From positions 39,501,294-39,565,293 of the forward strand of contig NC_092054.1 in NCBI RefSeq assembly GCF_003086295.3: a stretch of DNA of 64,000 nucleotides. The letters are read 5' to 3'. This stretch comes from Arachis hypogaea (Eukaryota; Streptophyta; Magnoliopsida; Fabales; Fabaceae). The number at the start of each line of letters is the position of its first letter. Position 1 is the first letter of the stretch. Under the pieces are notes generated by a model, which had not been told where the DNA came from, made no database searches, and saw only the letters and a program-made list of their open reading frames with translations. This document shows, one piece after another, positions 23,487 to 34,484 of this stretch. The position numbers were made by a program, and so were the translations under genes.

Positions 23487-24941
23487 TGATAAGAACTGGA
23501 AGATTGATGGTTCAGAAGTTATAGTAAACTCTCTTTGCAAGTATAGTTACTAAACCAAGCAATCAACCTTTCTTACAAACGTTTTGGTTGTCACAAGTAA
23601 CAAACCCCTTAAAAATTGATAACCGAAGTATTTAAACCTCGGGTCGTCTTCTCAAGGAACTACAGGGAAGTATGTTCTTATTATTGGTTATGGAGATTGT
23701 AAATCGGGGTTTTGAAGATAAGGAACAAGTAATTTAAATTGCAATTAAAATAAGTAAATGATTGTAAAATAAATAAATAACTGTAAAATAAACTTTTGGC
23801 AAGGTATGAGAAATTGGAAGTCCTATCCTAGTTACCCTTATCAATGATGATGAAAATTGAATCTTAATTCCACTCAGTTAAGCTTTGCTAGAGCAAGGGA
23901 AGGTCAAGTGACTAATTAGTTAGATCCTCAAATCCTAGTTAATCCCTAAGGAAAGATTGGGATTATTGAAGTTCAATTCAATTAGCAAAGATAACGATTA
24001 TCAATCATGTTGAGTTTGATAACTCCTGAGTTACTGATTTCTTAACCAAGACCAAAAGGAGAAAAATAAATCTACTGGAATAAAAATAATTTGGATAAAT
24101 CGAAAGCATTCATAGCATAAATAAAATAATCATAAACTGAAATACCTCAAATAACATTAATTAAGAAAATCATATGTAACATAGAAGAGTTCATAAATTA
24201 AATTGAAAATAAATAAAAGGAACTTTGAACCTGTGATGAAGAAGAAATAATCCTAAATCCTAAAACTAAATCCTAAGAGAGAGGAGAGAACCTCTCTCTC
24301 TAAAAACTACATCTAAATTATGAAGAGTGAATTATGAGAGCCTGCTTATGAATGGATGCATTCCCCCACTTTATAGCCTCTAATCTATGTGTTCTGGGCC
24401 GAAAATTGGGTCAGAAACACCCCAGAAATCGCTAGTTGCGAAATTTGCCACGCTGGTTTTTTGTCACTGCGACGCGTCCACGTGGAGCACGCGTTCGCAT
24501 CGCCTAACGTCAGAGCAACTATGGAATATTATATATCAAATTGAAGCCCTAGATGTTAGCTTTCCAACACAACTGAAACCGTGTCGTTTGGACCTTTGTA
24601 GCTAAAGTTATAGTCGTTTGAGTGCGAGAGGGTCAGGCTGACAGCTTTGCAGTTTCTTTAGTTTCTTGTATTCCTTCCACTTTTGCATGCTTCCTTTCCA
24701 ACCTCTAAGCCATTCCTGTCTTGTAATCTCTGAAAACATTTAACACACATATCAAGGCATCGAATGGTAATAAGAGAGGATTAAAATTAGCTAAATTAAG
24801 ATCAAAGAAGCATGTTTTCAATCATAGCACAAAATCAGGAAGGAAAATATAAAACATGCGAATTGTATGAATAAGTGGGTGAAAGATTGATAAAATCCAC
24901 TCAATTGAGCACAAGATAAACCATAAAATAGTGGTTTATCA
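23487..24941 (-). repeat. 3' LTR of element B (1455 bp, complete)
   Basis: On the minus strand it begins TGATAAACCACTATTTTATGG at 24941 and ends CCAGTTCTTATCA at 23487, giving TGATAA...TTATCA ends. It is preceded by the polypurine tract. The first 430 bases resemble the LTR fragment at 60342-60771 and more weakly the LTRs of element C. Confidence 0.9.
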
Positions 24942-26330
24942 ACCTCCCCACACTTAAACATTAGCATGTCCTCATGCTAAGCTCAAGAGAAACTATAAAG
25001 AAGTGAAGGGGAATGGTAAAATGTATAAAATGCAATCCTATCTATATGAATGTAACTACATACAAAATGTTTCTACCTACTTGGTTAAAAGTAAATAAAT
25101 CTTTTAAGAATAAATATGAACTGGATTTCACTAATTCAAATCACAAAAATGAAGTACAAGTAAACTTGCAAGAAGAAAATAGCTCATGAAAGCCGGGAAC
25201 AAGGAATTGAGTATCGAACCCTCACTGATAGTGTATACACTCTAATCACTCAAGTGTTTAAGGTTCGATTCTCTCAATTCTCTACTAACCTTGCTTTCTA
25301 AGGCTTGCTTTTCTTCTACCAATCAACAAAAATTTAATGCACAAATACACAAATCAAGAGGTCTTTTAAGGGTTGTAATGGGGTTAGGGTCAAGGTAGGA
25401 TTGTATTTGGTCAAGTGGACTAAAATCTGAATCCTTAATTAACTTAAACTTTTCCCACCTAACTTAAGACAATCCATGTATCAAAGTACAAAACCTAACT
25501 GTCCATTAACCATGTTTTCCACATATTCATGCATTCTAATTTCAAGTACAGTACATATGCATTGCTTTTACCACTTATTTTGGGGCATTTTGTCCCCTTT
25601 TTGCTTAATTGCTCTTTTTTTCTTTTCTTTTTCTCACTTTTTTTTATATATATATTTTTTTCTTTTCTTTTTATTTTTTTTCAATGCATCTGATTAAATT
25701 ATTAGATGCATGAATCATGTCCTAAACATTTCTTTCACATTTTCAGAAAATTCTAACATACTCAATTCTCAAACCAAATGTTTCCAAACCCAATTTTTCC
25801 ACACTTAAATCATAAGCACTTTCACTAGTCTAAGCTAACTAAGGATTCAAATTAAGGACAATATTGTTTTCCGCTTAGAGTTAATGATGTGCTAAAGTAA
25901 AGAATAAAAGGGATAAAATAGGCTCAAAATTGGTTTGCAATAGATAATGAAAAGGTTAAGGCCATATGGGTATGTAAGCTCAGTGAAATAAGGCCTCAAT
26001 CATGTAAGTGTATGCATACATCAAATAATGGAAATATAGAATTAAGCAAGACAAAGATCACAATTTTAGAGAGAAAAATACACACAAAAATAAAATATTG
26101 GTTGATAAAATGCAACCAATCAAATAGGTTCAAAATCTCACTGGTTTTGTGTGTTCGAGCTCTAAACCATGTTCCAGTATAATATTTCTTCAAACAAGTT
26201 TAACATTAAATTTTATTCAAATTAGTAAAATGCTCTAAAAGGTTTCTTGAAAAAGAAAATATTACTTCAACCAAGTGGTAAAATATGCAAAAAAAAAAAA
26301 ATCAAACAAATATGCAATTGCAACAACTAA
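24942..26330 (-). other. 3' noncoding region of element B with a conserved branched stem-loop
   Basis: It shares long blocks with 40,130-41,718 of element C (for example GACCAAATACAATCC and CCTTGACCCTAACCCCATTACAACC on the minus strand), so it is a conserved noncoding module. It contains the tRNA-sized inverted repeat at 25204-25280 and a long T/C run (25570-25690) whose complement is a purine run also present in C. The Phe-rich frame at 25476-25697 is the shadow of that run. Confidence 0.75.
25204..25280 (-). repeat. tRNA-sized branched stem-loop in element B
   Basis: 77 nt. GAATTGAG pairs with CTCAATTC at the ends, and ATCGAACC with GGTTCGAT just inside. Internal hairpins are CACTTGAGTG and AGTGTATACACT. 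The GGTTCGAT word resembles a polymerase III B box or T-arm. The counterpart in element C is 41357-41434. Confidence 0.65.
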
Positions 26331-26343
26331 TTACAAAGAAAAT

Positions 26344-26553
26344 TTAAACATTGGTGTTGAGACAAGAAAGTACTAACCCATGGAGATCGGTATCGACCTC
26401 CCCACACTTAAAGATTGCACCGTCCTCAGTGCATGCTGAGATGTGCAGGTGGACGGGTTGTTCCAACTGATGCTTTTCTTCAAGGATTGTGCATATGGAC
26501 TTGTTTGTCTTCCTTTTTAGAAGTTTCTCCCTTTTTCCGTCTTTGGTGGCCAT
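26344..26553 (-). pseudogene. Element B ORF2 remnant (start and end kept, middle deleted)
   Basis: After an acceptor CTTTCAGG the ATG at 26553 opens MATKDGKREKLLKRKTNKS, matching the Lys-rich start of element C ORF2 in both position and splice signal. After about 25 codons the sequence passes straight to the C-equivalent end, CACTGAGGACGGTGCAATC followed by GTGTGGGGAGGTCGATACCG. About 1.2 kb of the middle is missing compared with C. It is therefore not functional. Confidence 0.65.
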
Positions 26554-27061
26554 CCTGAAAGAAGAGAAAAAGAAGAACAGTAACTCAGAGATAAAGATAA
26601 GAAAATAAATGAAGTATGGGTGGGTTAATGCCAACTGATAAGGGTCTCATTTACATGGAAGCTTCAACATGTACGTGAGAAAACAATAGAAGCACATGGC
26701 ATACCAGTGGTGCAAAATTTGCAACAAAGGGGAGGAGTGTGGGTAATGAAAATATCAATATAAGTTCATGTCAATGCAAATGAAGTGCAAATATCATAAA
26801 AGATTGGCATTGGCAGATAATTAATATCATGCCACAGTGTAAAATAAGTCACTAAAAATAATTCAAGAAAAGATGCAACAGTTGTCTAAGAACATTTAAC
26901 ACCAATGGTAAAATAATAAATTTAGAAAATAAAAATATGCACAAAATTAAAATGCAATGAATGAAAATATGCAAATAAATTAAGTAAAATAGAATGAAGG
27001 TGAAAAGGAATGAGAAGTGAAAGAAATAAAGTGAGAAAGAAAGGAGAAAAGATAGAAGAAA

Positions 27062-27480
27062 TTAGGATTTAGAGAAGAAAAGATAAGATAATTGGCGCTG
27101 ATCTGGATAAGTTGTGCGGCGCAGGCGATGCAGACGCGTGAGTGACGCGGTCGCGTGATGCGCGATAAGGTCAGGTGACGCGGACGCGTGGGTCATGTGA
27201 TCGTGTGGCCTGATTTGTGCAATTAGCGCGAGTGCAGCCTCGCGTTCGCGCAACTCTCTGTTCGAAACTCTTTTGCCAAATTTTGGGTGACGCGGTTGCG
27301 TGGTTGGCGCGAACGCATCAATGGCCATTTTCTTAATATGACGCGACCGCATGCGACATGCGGTCGCGTGGTAGGGCTTGGGCTTCCAGCACGAGTCCAG
27401 CCCAATTCCAGCTCAACTTTCGGCCATACACCTTTTTACGTCGATTTACAGGGCCACGCGGTCGCGTGCGATTTTTTTTT
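27062..27480 (-). repeat. CG-rich array with ACGCG words in element B
   Basis: Against an A/T-rich background this stretch repeats words such as GACGCGGTCGCGTG and GACGCGGACGCGTG, many of them imperfect palindromes. It lies between ORF1 and ORF2, as does the longer array at 36469-36918 of element C. The overlapping frames on both strands are by-products of the CG content. Confidence 0.7.
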
Positions 27481-27619
27481 GATGCAGTATGCAGAATACA
27501 AAATGACATGGATGTGGATGGTATGAATAAATCTAGGTTCAATAAAAATAGGATAAAATAAAATGAAAAACAAACAAAACGAAATAAAATTAAAATTGAG
27601 AAAGGAACGATTATACCAT

Positions 27620-27637
27620 GGTGGGTTGTCTCCCACC
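27620..27637 (-). promoter_or_regulatory. Conserved stem-loop 49 nt after ORF1 of element B
   Basis: On the minus strand GGTGGG-AGACAA-CCCACC, a perfect 6-bp stem. The same structure, with different paired bases, follows the last stop of element A pol (31691-31676), and the same stem with a one-base loop change follows ORF1 of element C (36188-36205). Confidence 0.7.
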
Positions 27638-27686
27638 TAGCACTTTTAGTTAGAGTCCTTAAGTTGGACATTTGATGAGCTTCCTG

Positions 27687-29242
27687 TTATGGTGGCTTAT
27701 GCTTGAACTCATCCAGGAATCTCCACTAATGTTTGTGATTCCAATATCCTCCGGGATCCCAAACTAGGCACGTAAAGCCCTTGAGCAGTTTTAAACAGGG
27801 TCTCAGGCTTCCAGTATGCTGAATGTCAGAACAGACTCCAGGATCCCAAACTTTGCTTTTACACCCGTCTTTGTGTTGATCATCATGATTCCATCCGGGT
27901 AGTAAGCAATCTGAATTCTCATTAAAGCGGCCAAACAACTTCCTAGACCCATTCAGTTGAGCTCTACACCAACCTTTGCGTTTAAACTTCGAGCATACAA
28001 CCATATTGAGCCTTGCTTGACAACTCCAACCACTAACCATCTTCCTCTTACTCTTAATGCCACAAAGAGCTCTAAGTTGACCATTCGTCTCCAGTAGCCC
28101 ATATTCAAGTGGAATTAGAAAGCTAAGGGATATGAATTTTACCCACTTGAATGTTGTGAAGGATGATGGCAACTTAGGGGGAGGTATTGTTAACGAATTT
28201 GCAAGCTCCACTCCCTTGTGCTCTTCTCTGACAACTTCCACCTCTTTGCAAGTTTCTTCAATATCAACCTCTTCCTCTTGGTAGCTTTCTTCCAATTCAA
28301 TCTTTTCTTCATTGCTCACCAAGGGCATGGGAGGCTGTGCTTCTTCTTCTTTAATCTCCATCTCTTGACCAACCTCTTCCAAGTCTTCAACTATGATATG
28401 CCTTGGAGGTTGTACACCCTCCTCAACATCAAATGCAACCGTCTTGGAAGGAGGCTCTTTGTCTTGACTTTCCCATGGAGGTTCAGCATCTCGCAAGTCT
28501 TCAACCACTTTTTTCTCTTCAATAATTACTGCTTTGTCCAGTAGTTTTAATATAAAATCGTACTCATCCTTGATGATTTTCTTTCCATGACAACTCCTTT
28601 CAACTATTCTTTCATCTTCAAGGGTCTTTACTACCTCCACCTTTAGGGCCTCCTCTAGCTCCTTATGAAGTATGGATTCGCAAAGATGATCCCTTCTCTC
28701 TTGTTCCATGTCAATAGCATCATTGGGATCATGTTGCTCTTGGATTGATGGATGTGGGTGCTCTTCCATGGTTGGTGGTGATGGGATGGAGAGATCATTC
28801 TGTGGTTGAAAAGGAAGTGCACTAGAGCTTGAGGGTTGATTGTTGAAGGTGTTTGGTGGTCCGATTTGGGCGACGAGAGCTTGTATAATAGAGTTTAGAT
28901 CAGTAAGTGCTTTTTCCATGGAGGTTTGGGGTGGATATGAGGGTTCATTTGGCTCATAAGATGGTTGGTATGGTGGATACGGGTTAGGGTCATATGGAGG
29001 TGAATGGTGAAAAGGGGCTTGTGAGTATGGTGGTCCAAAGTTATGTTGAGGAAAGGGTTTATAGGCACATGGTGGTGGTTGTTGATAGTCCATTGGAGGT
29101 GGTTGTTGCTATGAGGGTTGATCAAATCCTTTTGGCTCCTCCCATCTTTGATTGTTCCAATCTTGATGCCTGTTCTCATTGTAATTTCTTCTTCCTGCAA
29201 CATAATTGTAACTAGACTCATAGCGATGGGGTGAGAGTTCAT
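27687..29242 (-). pseudogene. Element B ORF1: Pro/Tyr-rich, acidic protein of unknown function
   Basis: I start it at the ATG at 29242 (MNSHP), which matches MNSHF of element C. A one-base frameshift soon after and a TAG at 29111-29109 break the start. The frame then runs open from 29093 to a TAG at 27728-27726, beyond which the same frame continues WRFLDEFKHKPP to the stop at 27689-27687. Layout: QRWEEPKGFD and QQPP motifs, a Pro/Tyr/Gln-rich stretch (first ~100 residues), a Glu-rich acidic middle (~110-320), then a C-terminal block PPPKLPSSFTTFKWVK...PLEYGLLETNGQLRALCGIKS and a K-WDPG motif. There is no capsid motif, no zinc knuckle and no enzyme motif. It sits where gag-pol would be. I do not recognise the family. 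Confidence 0.75.
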
Positions 29243-29858
29243 AGTAGCAAATAAAATTAAAAATGAAAATAAAAACAAATTGAAATTTAAATTTTAAATT
29301 TAATATTTGAAATTGAAATTTTAAATTTTGAATTTTAAATTTTTGAAATTTGAATTTTGAAATTTGAAATTTGAATTTTTGAAATTTAAATATTGAAATT
29401 TGATTTTTGAAATAAGATAAGATAAGATTTTGAAAAAGATATGATTTTTTTGAAAAAGATTTAAATTTTAAAATTTAAATTTTGAAATTTGAAATTTGAA
29501 TTTTAAATTTTTAAATTTGAATTTTGAAAATTGAAATTTAAAATTTTGAAATTTGAGTTTTAAATTTTGAATATTTTGAATTTAATGAGGAAAGAGAAAA
29601 ACAATAAAATGACACCAAACTTAAAAATTTTTAGATCAAAACGAAGAAAACAACTAAGAACAACTTGAAGGTCAAGATGAATACGAAGAACAATTTTTTG
29701 AAAAAATTTTTAATAACTAAATAAAAACCAATAACCTCTTAATTTATGAAAAAACAAAAATAAAAATAAAAATAAAAACAAATAAACAAGTAAAAAGTAA
29801 ATATTTACAATAACCAATAATAAGGCACACGTTTGCAATTCCCCGGCAACGGTGCCAT
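29243..29858 (-). other. Leader of element B, low-complexity
   Basis: Runs of AATTTGAAATTTTGAA-type words (29280-29580) followed by a 65-bp block (29573-29637) nearly identical to 47231-47295 in the leader of element A, including the ACACCAAACTTAAA motif. The PBS is at its far end. No coding potential. Confidence 0.8.
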
Positions 29859-29860
29859 TT

Positions 29861-30787
29861 TGATAAGAACTGGAAGATTGATGGTTCAGAAGTTATAGTA
29901 AACTCTCGTTGCAAGTATAGTTACTAAACCAAGCAATCAACCTTTCTTACAAACGTTTTGGTTGTCACAAGTAACAAACCCCTTAAAAATTGATAACCGA
30001 AGTATTTAAACTTCGGGTCGTCTTCTCAAGGAACTACAGGGAAGTATGTTCTTATTATTGGTTATGGAGATTGTAAATCGGGGTTTTGAAGATAAGGAAC
30101 AAGTAATTTAAATTGCAATTAAAATAAGTAAATGACTGTAAATAAATAAATAACTGTAAAATAAACTTTTGGCAAGGTATGAGAAATTGGAAGTCCTATC
30201 CTAGTTACCCTTATCAATGATGATGAAAATTGAATCTTAATTCCACTCAGTTAACCTTTGCTAGAGCAAGGGAAGGTCAAGTGACTAATTAGTTAGATCC
30301 TCAAATCCTAGTTAATCCCTAAGGAAAGATTGGGATTATTGAAGTTCAATTCAATTAGCAAAGATAACGATTATCAATCATGTTGAGTTTGATAACTCCT
30401 GAGTTACTGATTTCTTAACCAAGACCAAAAGGAGAAAAATAAATCTACTGGAATAAAAATAATTTGGATAAATCAAAAGCATTCATAGCATAAATAAAAC
30501 AATCATAAACTGAAATACCTCAAATAACATTAATTAAGAAAATTATATGTAACATAGAAGAGTTCATAAATTAAATTGAAAATAAATAAAAGAAACTTTG
30601 AACCTGTGATGAAGAAGAAATAATCCTAAATCCTAAAACTAAATCCTAAGAGAGAGGAGAGAACCTCTCTCTCTAAAAACTACATCTAAATCATGAAAAG
30701 TGAATTATGAGAGCCTGCTTATGAATGGATGCATTCTCCCACTTTATAGCCTCTAATCTGTGTGTTCTGGGCCGAAAACTGGGTCAG
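29861..30787 (-). repeat. 5' LTR of element B, truncated
   Basis: Matches the first 927 plus-strand bases of the 3' LTR at about 98 percent, then breaks off after GGGTCAGAA and joins unrelated sequence. About 530 bp (in transcription sense the start of the LTR) are missing, so the promoter of this LTR is lost. Confidence 0.9.
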
Positions 30788-31675
30788 AAGGAAAGAGAGG
30801 GGAGAATTCGAATGAAAGGTGATGAGTGAGGGAGAGAGGCACGGGCACTCATATATATAGGGAGGGGGGGAGGGATTTTCGAAAATAATCATGAATAAAA
30901 GATAAAGATTTTTGAAAAAGATAAAAAAAGATAAGTTGTTAAATTGAAAAGATAGGAAAAGATTTAAAGAGGATAGAAAAGGCATTAAAGACAAGATATG
31001 AAGTATGAAAAAGATTTGAAAAAATATGAACAAGATAAGAAAAGATTTGAAAGATTTTGAAAACAAGTTGTAAAAGATTGAAATTTTGAAAAGGATTTGA
31101 AAAATTTTGAAAAAATGTTTTAATTTTGAAATTAAATTGAAATTGAGGTATTTGAACAAGATTTGATATAAAAATTAAAGAATTTTTTAAATTAAATTGG
31201 ATGAAGATGAGTTGAATCAAGAAAAGATTGAAAATTTGAAGTTACCTCCATGCTGCCATGCTGGTGTTTAAACGTCAAGAATGCTAGCATTCTGGCATTT
31301 AACGCAAAGAGTAGTCCTCCCTATGGGGCGTTAAACGCCCAGCCAGAGCCTCCTGGCTAGCGTTTAAACGCCAGGCTTGTGCTCCCTTCATGGTGTTAAA
31401 CGCCCAGCCAAGGCCTCTTGGTTGGCGTTTAACGCCAGGCCTGCTGCCTCCATGGGCATGTAAATGCCCAATAGCCTACCCTTTCTGGTGTTTAACGCTA
31501 GCAAGATCCTTATTCCAGGTTATTCTGTTTGCTGTTCTGCTTCATTCTGTCTCTGTTTAAGCACTGTACATGATCACTAACATTAAAATTAACTTAAAAC
31601 ACAATGAAAAACTAATTAAAAGGAGAACTATATAAAATGAAAGTAACTAGAAAATTAATAAAGTATGAGTGATTA
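30788..31675 (-). other. 3' region of element A with TATA-like box and palindrome cluster
   Basis: On the minus strand, after the pol stem-loop, the sequence holds about six GGCGTTTAACGCC-type inverted repeats (31265-31500), an A/T-rich tract, and near its end TATATATATGAGTGCCCGTG (about 30855), which looks like a promoter box followed by C/T-rich sequence. Minus-strand Phe/Leu-rich frames here are low-complexity. The relation to 22250-23486 is by position only. Confidence 0.5.
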
Positions 31676-31691
31676 TTGGGTTGCCTCCCAA
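31676..31691 (-). promoter_or_regulatory. Conserved stem-loop 40 nt after element A pol
   Basis: On the minus strand TTGGG-AGGCAA-CCCAA, a perfect 5-bp stem, inside AAGCACTTGTTGGGAGGCAAC. The loop keeps AGRCAA as in elements B and C (AGACAA and AGACAC) while the stem bases differ in a paired way. Confidence 0.7.
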
Positions 31692-31731
31692 CAAGTGCTT
31701 CTTTAATGTCTTAACCTGGACTTTACTGTGC

Positions 31732-32854
31732 TTAACTTAGCAGCAGTGTTGAGCCTCCTGGCTCTATATCGCCTTCAAGGTAATGCTTAACCCTTTGTCC
31801 ATTGACAGTGAACCGGTTTTCAGGATCTTTTCCTTGAAGTTCTATGTGTCCGTAAGGTGATACTCTTGTAATCACATACGGTCCCTGCCAGCGGGATTTG
31901 AGTTTCCCTGGGAACAATTTGAGCCTTGAGTTGAAGAATAAGACTTTCTGTCCTGGTTCAAAGACTCTGAAAGATAACTTCTTGTCATGCCACCTTTTTG
32001 CCTTTTCCTTATAAATTTTTGCATTTTCAAATGCATTCAGGCGGAATTCGTCCAACTCATTTAGTTGGAGAAGCCGTTTCTCTCCCGCTGCTTTAGCATC
32101 AAGGTTGAGGAATCTAGTAGCCCAGTAGGCTTTGTGTTCTAGTTCCACTGGCAAATGACAAGACTTCCCATATACTAACTGATATGGTGAAGTTCCGATG
32201 GGGGTTTTGAAAGTTGTTCTATATGCCCACAGAGCATCATCAAGCTTTCTAGCCCAATCCTTTCTAGAGGCACTTATTGTCCTCTCTAGGATTTGCTTTA
32301 GTTCTCTATTTGAGACTTCAACTTGTCCATTTATTTGGGGATGATACGGTGTCATTACTTTATGGCGAACACCGTATCAGCTTAAGACAGAATCCAGCTG
32401 TCTGTTGTAGAAATGAGTTCTTCCATCACTAATTAGTGTCCTAGGGACACCAAATCTGCTGAAAATGTTCTTTTGGAGGAACTTCATTACTACTTTAGTG
32501 TCATTAGTGGGTATTGCTATTGCTTCAACCCATTTAGACACATAATCTACTGCCACAAGGATGTAGACGTTTGAGTATGAAGGCGGGAAGGGTCCCATAA
32601 AATCTATGCCCAATACATTGAACAACTCAATTTCTAGGATTCCTTGCTGAGGCATGCTGTGACCATGGGAGAGATTGCCAGTCCTCTGACAACTGTCACA
32701 GTTACGGACAAACTCTCTAGAATCCTTAAAGAGAGTAGGCCAGTAAAAGCCACTTTGGAGTACCTTAGTGGCTGTCCGCTCACCTCCAAAGTGTCCTCCA
32801 TAGTTCGAACCATGGCAATACCATAGAATTCTCTGTGCCTCTTCTTCAGATACA
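31732..32854 (-). pseudogene. Element A integrase (3' part of pol)
   Basis: Joins element cDNA into the genome. Read from 32854 down: an HHCC zinc-binding region with H-x-G and CDSCQR, core motifs GIDFMGPF (first Asp) and LISDGRTHF (second Asp), then [19 protein letters not shown] with the catalytic Glu, and the chromo-less C-terminal [16 protein letters not shown] region ending near 31734. An in-frame TGA at 32379-32377 interrupts it. The N-terminal part of the same gene is at 43180-43450, separated by element C. Confidence 0.9.
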
Positions 32855-34314
32855 TGATAAACCCCCTTTGTAGGATTTATCTTGTGTTGTATTTAGAGCA
32901 TTTTGATAACCTTTCCTCACATTTATTCAAGGAAATAGCATGATTTTGTGATTGCCTCCGTACTTGTGCTTAGATGTGAAAATATGCTTTTTAGATCTTT
33001 AATTTGATAATTTTGATTTGCCTTTGATTCCACTAGATGCCTTGATGTGTTTGCTAGGTGATTTCAGGTTAAAAAGGGCTAGGAAGAGATCAAAGGAGTG
33101 AAAGGAAAGCATACAAAATGGAGAAATCATGAAAAGCAAAAAGTTTAGAAAACTCCATGGGCACGCACGCGCACTACGCGCTTACGCGCAGATCGCAAAA
33201 TTCTCCAGGGGCGCGTGCGCGCACTGTGCGCGCACGCACCGATGACCGCACGTGATTTTTAAAGAGGAAAACGTGCCTGGTGATTTTAGAGGGTTTCCAG
33301 CCCCATTTGGAGCTGAGTTTTTGGCGGGAAAAAGACTAAAAAGACCAAGGAATGAAAGGAAAGAGCATGGAGAATCATACACACACATTAGGCTAGTTTT
33401 AGTTAGTTTTAGAGAGAGAAGCTCTCACTTCTCTCTAGAATTAGGATTAGGATTAGGTTTAGTTCTTAGATCTAGGTTTCAATGCTCTCTTCTACCTCTC
33501 CTTCTTAATTCCATATTGTTACATTTATCATTCTTCTATTGTTGTTATTACTTTCTTCTACTTTGTTTGTAGATCTATTCTTGTTCACTCTATTTTCTTT
33601 CAATGCAATTTGAGGTAATTCATAATAATTGTGTTTCCTTTTATTGTTGTTGTTGATTTCTTACATTCTATTGTTGTTAGATTCTATTTTTGTTATCAAT
33701 TTACTATGCTTCTTTTTTTGCCTTCCAAGTGTTTGATGAAATGCTTGGTTGGATTTTAGCATAGACTTTTCTCCTCTTGGCTTTGGTAGAGTAATTAGTG
33801 ATGCTTGAGTTATCTAATTCCTTTGTAGATTGATAATTAGAAATTGCTAATTGATTTGGATACAACTAAACCTAGTCTTTCCCTTGGGAGTTGGCTAGGA
33901 CTTGTGGAATTAAGTTAATTCATCCACTTGACTTTCTTCCATTGTAGAGGTTAACTAAGTGGTAGCAATGGATAATTGTGGTCATAATTGAGGAAGATAA
34001 CTAGGATAGGACTTCTAGTTCTCATAACCTTGCCAAGAGCTTTCATAGTTATTAGTTTACTTTCATTACCATTTATGTTTCTTGTCTAAAACCTCAAAAC
34101 CCCAAAACATACTTCATAACCAATAACAAGGACACTTTATTGCAATTCCTAGGGAGAACGACCCGAGGTTAAATACTTCAGTTTATAAATTTAGGGGTTT
34201 GTTACTTGTGACAAACACAAATTTTTGTATGAAAGGATTATTGCTTGGTTTAGAAACTATACTTGCAACGAGAATTCATTTGTGAATTCTAAACCGTCAA
34301 GAATCTAATCATCA
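32855..34314 (+). repeat. 5' LTR of element C
   Basis: Begins TGATAAACCCCCTTTGTAGG and ends AATCTAATCATCA. It contains CG-rich GCGCACGCGC words at 33160-33250 and a GA-box-like AGATCTAGGTTTC further on. The two LTRs differ mainly by transitions, many at CG sites. Confidence 0.93.
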
Positions 34315-34317
34315 AAA

Positions 34318-34484
34318 TGGCGCCGTTGCCGGGAAATTGCAATGGTGTTATGTTATTGGTTTATTGTATATATGTGAATATTGTGAATAGCTTGATTTTT
34401 GGATTACTTGTTAGTTTTTGCTAATTTTAGGACTTTGTTTCTTTATTTCCTATTGGCTTTTGTTTCTTATTTTCTCTTGCTATC
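34318..34484 (+). other. PBS and leader of element C
   Basis: The PBS (34318-34335) pairs with the 3' end of Asp-tRNA as in Athila-type elements. The leader is short, about 150 nt to the ORF1 ATG, unlike the long low-complexity leaders of A, B and F. Confidence 0.8.

Larger units (their letters stand above)
23487..30787 (-). mobile_element. Element B: two-ORF LTR element without gag-pol
   Basis: 3' LTR at 23487-24941 and a 5' LTR at 29861-30787 cut short. PBS TGGCACCGTTGCCGGGGA (29858-29841) and PPT AGTGTGGGGAGGT (24954-24942) are in place, but no gag, protease, RT or integrase is present in the 4.9-kb interior. Instead it has ORF1 and a deleted ORF2 homologous to those of element C. The two LTRs differ at about 13 positions over 927 bp by eye, so the insertion is young. 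No target duplication can be checked because the right end is truncated. Confidence 0.85.

Noticed and set aside
27062..27671. Several overlapping frames on both strands in the CG-rich part of element B
   Set aside because: Open only because CG-rich repeats lack stops; nothing conserved with element C in any one frame.
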